The notes beneath the pieces were generated by a model. It was not told the origin of the DNA and did no database searches. It saw nothing but the letters and a program-made list of their open reading frames with translations. A stretch of 39,863 nt of DNA, taken from the NCBI GenBank assembly GCA_947453695.1, contig CANGHW010000037.1, positions 1-39,863 of the forward strand, read 5' to 3'. Every line of letters begins with the position of its first letter. Within the stretch, counting starts at the first letter, position 1. The position numbers were made by a program, and so were the translations under genes. Below, piece after piece: positions 33,219 through 39,863 of this stretch. Source of the stretch: Opitutia bacterium. Lineage in GTDB: Bacteria > Verrucomicrobiota > Verrucomicrobiia > Opitutales > Opitutaceae.

Positions 33219-34523
33219 TTAGACGGGGCGGTCGCCGAGTTCGGAAAAATCGGGGACGCGCGGCGTGTGGACGAGTTCGCCATCGATGCAGCGGCGAGGC
33301 GTGGCAGGGCGGCTGAGGAGTTCGCTGAAAGAGTGGGCGTCGAAGACGACGAGCTGGGCGGGCGAGCCGGGGGCGATGCGGCCGTTGGTGGGGAGTCCGA
33401 CGAGATCGGCGGCGGTGCTCGTGACGACGCGCACCGAGTCGGCGAGCGTGGAGTCGAGATGGGCGAGGCGAACGCTCTCGAGGTAGACCTCGAACATATC
33501 GTAGTTGCCGTAGGCGTAAAAGGCGTCGCGGACATTGTCGCCGGCACAGGCGACGGGCACGCCGGCCGCGAGCAAGTCGTGGATCAGCGTGACGCCACGC
33601 CAACGCGGGGTGCGGGGAAATGGAGAGGCGGGCGTGCGGCGATCCTGCAGGTAGGCGTTGCAGAGCGGCAGCGAGATAATGCCGATACGGGCGGCGCGGA
33701 CGAGGTCGATGGTGGAGCGCGCGCGGTCGGAATCCTGCACGGCGAGACTGCAGCAATGGCCGCAGACGACAGGGTAGGGGAACTGATTGCGCAACACCGC
33801 CTCGGCCACGAGACGGAGGCACTCGGCCTGCGGGTTGTCGTTTTCGTCGACGTGGAGATCGATCCCGACGCCGCGCTCGCAGGCGATGGCGAGGGTGTGA
33901 TCAAGCTGACGAGGGAGATCCGGCGACATGATCAGGAAGCCGCCGAGTGCGCTCGCACCGTAGCGCAGGGCGAGGTCGGCGATCTGATCGGCTTCGGGGG
34001 TGGTAAACGCGTCGGTGGCGCAAAGTGGCACAGTCTGGATTGTAATGCGGCCGCGCCACTGTTCGCGGAGCTTGGCCAGCGTCGCATGGCTGACTTCAGA
34101 CTGGGGGCCGGTGTCGAGATGGGTGCGGATGACGCGGGTGCCTTGAGCCCAGGCAGTGCGCAAGGCGAAGCCCGCGCGGCGGAGGAGGTCGGCCTCGGTC
34201 CAATGATCCTTATCATGGGCGAGCGCGGTGATCGCCTCGGCGAACGTGCCGGAGCGATTGGGCGCGCGATACCACGTATGTGTCTTGTCCAGATGAGTAT
34301 GTGCGTCGATGAAGCCGGGGAAGACCAGCATGCCGCCGGCATCGAACTCGACGACGCCCGGGCCGATGGGCGGGGTTTCGCCGGTGGGGGCGACGGCAAT
34401 GATGCGATCGTCGACCAGCGCTAAATCACAGAGTGCGGACGGCTCCAGTGAATCGAGGACGGCGGGTTGCAGGCTGAGGGGGAGCAGCGAGGCGGGAACG
34501 CGGGCGCGACGAACGAGAAGCAT
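33219..34523 (-). CDS. Cytosine deaminase-like amidohydrolase
   Basis: A 434-residue amidohydrolase-superfamily enzyme from ATG 34523, with the upstream 57 bases of open frame left out. The metal site HTHLDKT holds His75 and His77. HVDEND and GHCCSLA follow, and CAGDNVRDAFYAYGNYDMFEV contains the catalytic Asp in the style of CodA. CodA deaminates cytosine to uracil, but near relatives act on isoguanine, creatinine, or other cyclic amidines, so substrate is not fixed. It is the first gene of a minus-strand group with Rid and creatininase proteins and is divergent from the FAD oxidase and importer operon. Confidence 0.85.
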   Translation of the reverse strand: MLLVRRARVPASLLPLSLQPAVLDSLEPSALCDLALVDDRIIAVAPTGETPPIGPGVVEFDAGGMLVFPGFIDAHTHLDKTHTWYRAPNRSGTFAEAITALAHDKDHWTEADLLRRAGFALRTAWAQGTRVIRTHLDTGPQSEVSHATLAKLREQWRGRITIQTVPLCATDAFTTPEADQIADLALRYGASALGGFLIMSPDLPRQLDHTLAIACERGVGIDLHVDENDNPQAECLRLVAEAVLRNQFPYPVVCGHCCSLAVQDSDRARSTIDLVRAARIGIISLPLCNAYLQDRRTPASPFPRTPRWRGVTLIHDLLAAGVPVACAGDNVRDAFYAYGNYDMFEVYLESVRLAHLDSTLADSVRVVTSTAADLVGLPTNGRIAPGSPAQLVVFDAHSFSELLSRPATPRRCIDGELVHTPRVPDFSELGDRPV

Positions 34524-34630
34524 CGAACGGAAAGGCAGCAGTGCCGATGCCACGCGAGGTCCGGTCCGTAATTTAGCCAAAAGTGCCAGAGCGGTGGCAG
34601 CGAACTTGCTAAGTATGAAAATCAGAATTC

Positions 34631-36076
34631 ATGCCCACCGTCTCTGACACTCTGCGCAACGAACTGCGGGCCTTGCTGGGCCCGGAAAATGTGATCGAGA
34701 GCGGCGACTCGCTCGAGACCCTGTCGAAGGATTTTTATTGGTATTCGCCGGTGTTGAAACGTCAGCTCGACGACAAACGGGCCGAATTGGTGGCGCGACC
34801 GGGCACAATCGAACAGGCGCGACAGACCATTGCGGCTTGTTTCAAGGCCGGCGTGCCGATCGTGCCGCGCGGCGCAGGCACGGGTAACTACGGTCAGTGT
34901 GTGCCTCTCTATGGTGGAGTCGTGATCGACCTGGCCCGGCTGGACCGGATACATTCGGTCGAAGGCGGTGTGGTGCGGGCGGAGGCCGGGGCGCGCCTCG
35001 GCACGATCGAAACCGTGGCGCGGCTGGCCGGCTGGGAGTTGCGCTGCATGCCCTCGACCTGGGTGAAGAGCTCACTCGGCGGCTTCTTCTGCGGCGGCTC
35101 GGGTGGCATCGGCTCCATCACGTGGGGCGGCATCAATGCGAATGACAATGTGAAGTCGGTCACGGTGATGACCTGTGAAGCCGAACCCAAATTGATCCGA
35201 CTGGAAGAGCGGGACTCGCTCAAGGCGCTGCACACTTACGGCACGACGGGATTCATGGTCGAGATCGAGATGCGCCTCGCGCCGAAACTGGACTACGACC
35301 AACTCGCGTTCAGTGCCTCCGACTGGGATGCCCTGCTGGCGTGGACCGATGCGGCGGCTAGGAACAGTGCGTGGCCGAAGCGCCTCGTGACGCAGTTCCA
35401 GTGGCCCACGCCCTCGTATTTCAAGCCGCTGGCCAAGTATTTTAAGTCGGGCGAGCACGTGACCTTCCTCCTCGTCGAACGGGCCATCACCGAAGCGGTG
35501 GTGGCGCACGCGGCTGCCGCGGGCATCGCGTGTGTGTATCGCCAGCCGCTGTCCGATCCGCCGAAGCCACCCTTCCTCACGGACTACACGTGGAATCACA
35601 CGACCCTGTGGGCGATGAAGTCCGATCCCACGATCACGTATTTGCAGGCGGGCTTCGGCGCGAATTTCGCCGAGCAGTTCAAGGAACTCCACCGGCGGTT
35701 TCCGGGAGAGATTCTGTTCCACCTCGAGTGGGTGGCGGGCAATCCCAAGATGATGCGCGGCTCGGCCGAAGGCGGCGTGGTGCCAGCGGGTAATATCGTG
35801 GTAGGTGGCATCCCGCTGTTGTTCTTTAAGTCGGAGGAACGCCTGAATGAGATCCTCGCGGCGTGCGCCGAACTCGGCGTCGGCATCGCCAATCCGCATA
35901 CCTTCTATCTCGAAGAAGGCGGGCGGCATCCGAATATCGCGGACAAGCGGGCGTTTAAAACCGAGGTGGATCCGCGTGGCCTGCTCAACCCCGGGAAGAT
36001 GAAATCTTACCCCCACAATCCGTTTGATCCGGCGGCGGAACGAGCGGCGGCCGCGGCGCTCGCGGCGGCAGTCTAA
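34631..36076 (+). CDS. FAD-linked oxidase (FAD-binding type 4, GlcD/lactate dehydrogenase-like)
   Basis: A 481-residue cytosolic flavoprotein of the VAO/PCMH superfamily. The FAD-binding loop is IVPRGAGTGNYGQCVPLYGGVVIDLARLDR, and the second FAD segment is STWVKSSLGGFFCGGSGGIGSITWG. The C-terminus ends in VDPRGLLNPGKM, typical of GlcD- and lactate dehydrogenase-like enzymes. No cysteine-rich or second oxidase subunit is encoded beside it. The substrate is open. Its place as first gene of the transporter operon, divergent from a deaminase, suggests it oxidises an imported compound or breakdown product. The ABC ATPase gene starts four bases after the stop. Confidence 0.88.
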   Translation: MPTVSDTLRNELRALLGPENVIESGDSLETLSKDFYWYSPVLKRQLDDKRAELVARPGTIEQARQTIAACFKAGVPIVPRGAGTGNYGQCVPLYGGVVIDLARLDRIHSVEGGVVRAEAGARLGTIETVARLAGWELRCMPSTWVKSSLGGFFCGGSGGIGSITWGGINANDNVKSVTVMTCEAEPKLIRLEERDSLKALHTYGTTGFMVEIEMRLAPKLDYDQLAFSASDWDALLAWTDAAARNSAWPKRLVTQFQWPTPSYFKPLAKYFKSGEHVTFLLVERAITEAVVAHAAAAGIACVYRQPLSDPPKPPFLTDYTWNHTTLWAMKSDPTITYLQAGFGANFAEQFKELHRRFPGEILFHLEWVAGNPKMMRGSAEGGVVPAGNIVVGGIPLLFFKSEERLNEILAACAELGVGIANPHTFYLEEGGRHPNIADKRAFKTEVDPRGLLNPGKMKSYPHNPFDPAAERAAAAALAAAV

Positions 36077-36080
36077 GGCG

Positions 36081-36860
36081 ATGGCGAATCCGCCCATGAA
36101 CCAGCCTCCGCTCGTAAAAATAAACCGCGTCGGCAAGCGGTTTGGGAGCGGGCCGCTGGTGCTCGACGGAGTCGAACTCGCGGTGCAGCGCGGGGAGTTT
36201 GTGAGTTTCATTGGCCCCAGCGGCTGCGGAAAGTCGACGCTCCTGCGGCTGATTGCGGGTCTCACGGAAGCGTCATCGGGCGAACTCGTGATCGACGGCA
36301 TGACGCCGGAGAACGCGCGCGAACTGATGTTCTTCGTCTTTCAGGACGCCAATCTCCTCCCGTGGCGGCGGGTCGCAGACAACGTCGAGCTGCCCCTATT
36401 GTTGCGCGGTGATCCGACCGTGCGTCGGCAGGAGCGGGTGGCGCACATGCTCGAAGTGGTGGGCCTCGCGGCCGCCGCCCAGCGCTTTCCCTGGCAACTC
36501 TCCGGCGGCATGCGGATGCGCGTCTCCATCGCCCGCGCCCTAAGTGTGGCGCCGCAGATTCTGCTGCTCGACGAGCCGTTTGGTGCGCTCGACGAGATGA
36601 CGCGCGACAAACTCAACGAGGATCTGCTGGCCATCCGGGCGCGCGATCCCTTCACCGGCTTCTTCGTCACGCATTCCGTGACGGAAGCGGTCTATCTCTC
36701 CACGCGTATCGTGGTGCTCTCGGCCAATCCCGGGCGCATCGCGCAGGTGATTGAAGTGCCCTTCGCGTATCCCCGCCCCGCGGAGCTGCGGGAGACGCCG
36801 GAGTTTCTGCAACTGCTGGCGAAGACATCGCGCGCGCTGCGTGCGGTGCGCAATAACTGA
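36081..36860 (+). CDS. ABC transporter ATPase (nitrate/sulfonate/pyrimidine-precursor type)
   Basis: A 259-residue ATP-binding subunit. Walker A GPSGCGKST is at residues 45-53, the Q-loop is VFQDANLLPW, the signature is LSGGMRMRVSIARAL, Walker B is ILLLDEPFGALD and the switch His is in FVTHSVTEAV. The DANLLPWR element and the LSANPGRI segment are characteristic of the SsuB/TauB/ThiZ group. ATG 36081 is chosen; ATG 36096 is also possible. The open frame back to 36024 overlaps the oxidase gene. It is followed by its permease after 14 bases. Confidence 0.94.
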   Translation: MANPPMNQPPLVKINRVGKRFGSGPLVLDGVELAVQRGEFVSFIGPSGCGKSTLLRLIAGLTEASSGELVIDGMTPENARELMFFVFQDANLLPWRRVADNVELPLLLRGDPTVRRQERVAHMLEVVGLAAAAQRFPWQLSGGMRMRVSIARALSVAPQILLLDEPFGALDEMTRDKLNEDLLAIRARDPFTGFFVTHSVTEAVYLSTRIVVLSANPGRIAQVIEVPFAYPRPAELRETPEFLQLLAKTSRALRAVRNN

Positions 36861-36874
36861 CCTGTAAACCAGCG

Positions 36875-37660
36875 ATGAAAGCCCGCCTGCTCTCCTGGAT
36901 CCAACCCGCGGTCACCGGCATCGGTCTGATCGCGTTGTGGTATCTAATTAAGAAGATCAGCGGAGTCCCGAGCTTCATCTTGCCCTCGCCGGACGAAGTC
37001 CTGCGTGCGGCTTGGGACGAGCGTAGCGTGTTAATCAGCGCGGTCATGCTCACGTCACGCGGGGCGGTGTTGGGTTTCCTCGCGGCCGTGGGCGTGGGAT
37101 TTTTCCTCGCGATGGCGCTGGGTTTCTCGCCGCGGATCAAGGCGTCGTTCTATCCCTATATTCTCGTGTTGCAGATGATGCCAGTGACGATCCTCGCGCC
37201 GGTGTTTGTGCTGTGGCTCGGGCAGGGCCTGCCGAGCATCGTGGCGATCACCTTTATGATCGGATTCTTCCCGGTGGTCGCAAATACCACCATGGGATTC
37301 GTCTCCGTGGACCGAAACTTGCAGGAGCTGTTTCTCATGTGCAAAGCGACGCGCGGTCAGGAAGTCCGCTACCTGCGGATCCCGGGAGCGATGCCGTATT
37401 TTCTCACCGGGATGAAGATCGCCGGCACGCTCGCGCCGATCGGGGCGATCGTGGGCGACTTTCTGGCCGGCAGCGCCCAAGGCGGGCAGGGCGGGATCGG
37501 CTACATGACGATCGCGTATTTTTCGCAGCTGAAAACACCGGCGCTCTTCGCGACCGGCCTCACGGCCTGCCTGCTCGGCTTCGTCTTTGTGGGCGGCGTG
37601 AACTGGCTGCACTGGCGACTCCTTCACCAATGGCACGACTCAATGGTCAAAAAAGAATGA
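36875..37660 (+). CDS. ABC transporter permease (SsuC/TauC/ThiX type)
   Basis: A 261-residue inner-membrane subunit with six hydrophobic segments. The cytoplasmic EAA-like loop is in the stretch from LFLMCKATRGQEVRYLRIPGAMPYFLTGMKIAGTLAPIGAIVGDFLAG, which is where it contacts the ATPase. FILPSPDEVLRA near the N-terminus is also typical of this group. The stop overlaps the substrate-binding protein start as ATGA, so the parts are made together. One permease gene implies a homodimer. Confidence 0.94.
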   Translation: MKARLLSWIQPAVTGIGLIALWYLIKKISGVPSFILPSPDEVLRAAWDERSVLISAVMLTSRGAVLGFLAAVGVGFFLAMALGFSPRIKASFYPYILVLQMMPVTILAPVFVLWLGQGLPSIVAITFMIGFFPVVANTTMGFVSVDRNLQELFLMCKATRGQEVRYLRIPGAMPYFLTGMKIAGTLAPIGAIVGDFLAGSAQGGQGGIGYMTIAYFSQLKTPALFATGLTACLLGFVFVGGVNWLHWRLLHQWHDSMVKKE

Positions 37661-38709
37661 GCACCGAATCACATCTCACCTCCCGTCGGACGCTGCTGGC
37701 GTGGTTGGCCGCGTGCAGTGTCATGGTTCTGGCGGGCTGCGGCGAAAAGGCCGCTACGCCCAGTGCGGCCTCCGCGCCGGGCGCCGCGAAGCCGCTGACG
37801 AAGGTGATTTTGCAGACGGACTGGTATGCGCAGCCGGAGCACGGCGGCTTCTACCAAGCGGTGGTGAAAGGCTACTACCGCGAGGTCGGCCTCGACGTGG
37901 AGATCGCGCAGGGGGGCCCGAACTCGATGCCGGTGCAGAAAGTCGTATTGGGGCAGGCGCAATTTGGGATCGGCCGCAGCGACGAGATTATCGTGGGCGC
38001 GGGGCGGGGCATTCCGGCGGTGATGGTCGGGGCGTTGATGCAGCGCGATCCGCAGGCGATCATGTTTCACGAAGAGGCGGGCATCCGCGATTTCAAGGAT
38101 CTCGACGGCCGCAGCATCATGGCGGTGCCAGGTTCGAACTGGGTCACGCTGATGGAGAAGAAATACGGCATCAAAGTTTCGATCACGCCGCTAGATTTCG
38201 GGCTCAGCCGCTACCTGGCGGATAAGAAATTTGTGCAGCAATGTTTCATCACCAACGAACCGTTTTACGTGAAGCGCCAGGGCGCCAAGCCGGCGACGCT
38301 GCTGCTCTCGGACACCGGGTTCTCGCCCTACCGGGTATGGTATGCGAGTCGCTCGTATATCGATAAAAATCCCGACGTGGTGCGGGCGTTCAACGCCGCT
38401 TCGATCCGCGGTTGGAATGACTACATCACCGGTGACCGCACCGAGGCGGATGCGTTGATCGGCAAGTTGAACAAGCAAATGGTGCCCGAGTTCATCACCT
38501 ACAGCGTCGACGCCATGAAGCAGTATAAGCTCGTGGGCGGGGACTCGGCCAAGGGCGAGATGGTGGGCCGACTCGATCCCGCGCGCGTGGCGACGGAGAT
38601 CAAGCAACTCGCTGACATCGGTGTGCTGGGCCGCCCGGTGACGATCACCGAAGTGCTCGACGACAAATTTTTACCGGCCGAGGTGCGAGTCACCGCCGGT
38701 GGCAAGTAG
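37657..38709 (+). CDS. NMT1/THI5-like substrate-binding lipoprotein
   Basis: A 350-residue periplasmic binding protein. The signal has a twin arginine (residues 10-11) and a perfect lipobox LAGC with Cys28, so it is a lipoprotein, possibly sent by Tat. LQTDWYAQPEHGGFYQAVVKGYYREVGLDVEIAQGGP is the NMT1/THI5 pattern. GRSDEIIVGAGRGIPAVMVGALMQRDPQAIMF and the FITNEPFYVKRQG region follow. Relatives bind hydroxymethylpyrimidine, formylaminopyrimidine, riboflavin or other small heterocycles, as well as sulfonates. The ligand cannot be read from sequence. It starts with an ATGA overlap with the permease. Confidence 0.93.
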   Translation: MSTESHLTSRRTLLAWLAACSVMVLAGCGEKAATPSAASAPGAAKPLTKVILQTDWYAQPEHGGFYQAVVKGYYREVGLDVEIAQGGPNSMPVQKVVLGQAQFGIGRSDEIIVGAGRGIPAVMVGALMQRDPQAIMFHEEAGIRDFKDLDGRSIMAVPGSNWVTLMEKKYGIKVSITPLDFGLSRYLADKKFVQQCFITNEPFYVKRQGAKPATLLLSDTGFSPYRVWYASRSYIDKNPDVVRAFNAASIRGWNDYITGDRTEADALIGKLNKQMVPEFITYSVDAMKQYKLVGGDSAKGEMVGRLDPARVATEIKQLADIGVLGRPVTITEVLDDKFLPAEVRVTAGGK

Positions 38710-38740
38710 TCCACCCCTTTTTAACGCCAATCACCTTTCC

Positions 38741-38787
38741 GCCGGACTGCCAGTGCAGCCCGGGGCACGCGTCCTGCCCAGCCGGAC
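38741..38787. repeat. GC-rich direct-repeat stretch between binding protein and TonB receptor
   Basis: GCCGGAC occurs at both ends (38741-38747 and 38781-38787), with the palindromic core GGCACGCGTCC-type sequence between. It fills much of the 92-base gap. It may be a REP-like element or a processing site that sets different mRNA levels for the two genes. No T-run follows, so it is not a clear terminator. Confidence 0.3.
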
Positions 38788-38801
38788 GCACCCACATCAA
38801 A

Positions 38802-39863
38802 ATGACCATGAAACCACTGACCCGCATCCCCCGCGTTGTGCTCTTGTCGCTCTCGGGCGCCGGAGCACTCGCTGTGTCCGCGTCGGCGCAGACTGCGCCG
38901 GCGAGTTCCGATCCCGTGACCGTCCTCGAAAAGTTCATCGCGTCTGAAAGCACGATGGGCGACACCAAGTCGCTGCTCCAGAATTCCCGTCCGGTGGACT
39001 CGCTCTTCGGCGCCAGCCGGAGCCTGTTGGACACCCCCCGCTCAGTCACGCTGCTCACTCCCGAGACGCTCACCCAGCGCGGGATCAAGACAATCTGGGA
39101 TTTGGCTTCGGCGGTGCCCGGTTCGAAGGTCGTGAACTTCTACGGCGTGCCCGCCCTCCCGGTCACACGCACGCTGTTCAGCAGCATTTACTTCAACGGC
39201 ATGCAGCGCGTGTGGAATCGTAACGGTTACCCGACCTCCTTCGGTTCGCTCGAGGGTATGGATTACGTGCGCGGCCCCGCCACGGCGGTCTACAGCGCGG
39301 CTCAGCCCGGCGGCTACGTCAACTTCCTGCCCAAGGCGCCCTACTTCGACAAGGTGCGCGGCTCGCTGACCTTCAGCTACGGTTCCCATGACGAGTTCAA
39401 CACGCAGATCGACGCAGGCGGTCCGGTGCTCGTGTTTGGCACCCCTGCTGCCTACCGCATTTCGATCACGAATCAGGCCGCTGATTCCTACTACAAGGGC
39501 ATCAAGAACGACTTCGTTTCGATCTACAGTTCGTTCAAGGCCAAGCTCTCGCCGAACGTCACGATTTACTCGGGTGGCGAATACTACCGGCACCGCGCCA
39601 AGGAGAATCCAGGTTGGAATCGTGTCACCCAGGATCTCATCGATAACGACAACTACATCTACGGTCAGCCGATCAATGACCTGACGGGTGCGAGACTCAC
39701 GCTCACCCTGCCAAGCGGTAAGGTGGCAACGTTCGTCAACGATGCGCCGGGCTACGTGAATCGTCCCGCTTTGGAGTCTGCCACGCCGTTTGGCGGCACC
39801 CGCGGTAACTTCGACTATTCGTTCCTGGCGCTCGGCAACAGCTTTGCCGGTTCCGGTTTCAAC
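38802..39863 (+). CDS. TonB-dependent outer-membrane receptor, N-terminal part (3' end outside window)
   Basis: The frame is open from ATG 38802 to the window end, 354 residues. A second ATG six bases on (38808) is equally possible. The signal peptide ends after ASA at residue 29. A possible TonB box is in PVTVLEKFIASES. The plug domain shows LLDTPRSVTLLTPETLTQRGIKTIWDLASAVPG, then LEGMDYVRGPATAVYSAAQPGGYVNFLPK, which is the siderophore-receptor style. Barrel strands with alternating aromatic residues begin near residue 185. It lies 92 bases after the binding protein, on the same strand, so it likely brings the same ligand across the outer membrane. That link is inferred. Confidence 0.9.
   Translation, partial: MTMKPLTRIPRVVLLSLSGAGALAVSASAQTAPASSDPVTVLEKFIASESTMGDTKSLLQNSRPVDSLFGASRSLLDTPRSVTLLTPETLTQRGIKTIWDLASAVPGSKVVNFYGVPALPVTRTLFSSIYFNGMQRVWNRNGYPTSFGSLEGMDYVRGPATAVYSAAQPGGYVNFLPKAPYFDKVRGSLTFSYGSHDEFNTQIDAGGPVLVFGTPAAYRISITNQAADSYYKGIKNDFVSIYSSFKAKLSPNVTIYSGGEYYRHRAKENPGWNRVTQDLIDNDNYIYGQPINDLTGARLTLTLPSGKVATFVNDAPGYVNRPALESATPFGGTRGNFDYSFLALGNSFAGSGFN

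Noticed and set aside
32596..33822. N-terminal extension of the Rid protein to a 540-residue ORF
   Set aside because: The added part is Arg/Pro-rich antisense-frame sequence across the DUF2165 and codA genes. The GTG at 32595 gives a normal Rid length.
32661..34424. 587-residue plus-strand ORF opposite DUF2165 and codA
   Set aside because: The minus strand carries two recognisable proteins in this stretch. The plus-strand reading is Gly/Glu-rich shadow sequence with no domain.

Overview
The window looks like a chromosomal segment of a high-GC, Gram-negative-type bacterium, most likely Verrucomicrobiota of the Opitutaceae kind. This is a judgement from gene content and protein style, not a database result. 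The grounds are: a meso-DAP-type MurE, a divergent FtsZ, lipoproteins and a TonB receptor that imply an outer membrane, few Shine-Dalgarno sequences, and T-rich and palindromic dispersed repeats of a kind I associate with this group.

Region 1 (1-15256, + strand) is a division and cell wall (dcw) cluster: ftsI (5' end cut by the window), murE, murF, mraY, a small ORF, a LysM protein, ftsW, murG, murB, ddl, ftsQ, ftsA, ftsZ and then obgE. Many junctions are ATGA or GTGA overlaps, so it reads as one long operon. The usual murD and murC are absent from their expected places. FtsZ has a changed synergy loop. Region 2 (15273-19271) holds a small MshEN-like protein and a GspE/PilB ATPase (+), facing a polysaccharide-export lipoprotein and an acidic-tailed protein of unknown function (-).

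Region 3 (19451-24723) has pyrD, a tRNA-Leu(GAG), a zinc alcohol dehydrogenase (-), a large unrecognised protein with an Arg/Gly-rich N-terminal part, and a small thioesterase. The large gene is preceded by a structured leader that ends in an intrinsic terminator six bases before its ATG, with no upstream gene on that strand to terminate. This is the best candidate for an undescribed cis-regulatory RNA here.

Region 4 (24840-34523) is a continuous minus-strand run. In transcription order it is: cytosine deaminase-like codA, a DUF2165 membrane protein, a Rid-family protein, two creatininase-family proteins (one degenerate), pyrR, pyrB, a GxxExxY nuclease-fold cassette between inverted repeats, pyrC, a CPBP protease, thiL and tsaE. 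Region 5 (34631-39863, +) is divergent from codA. It encodes an FAD-linked oxidase, an NMT1/THI5-type ABC importer and a TonB receptor cut by the window end.

Regions 4 and 5 together suggest uptake through both membranes and breakdown of a nitrogen heterocycle (pyrimidine-like or creatinine-like), placed next to de novo pyrimidine synthesis. The substrate is inference. No CRISPR array, prophage, insertion sequence or rRNA gene was seen.
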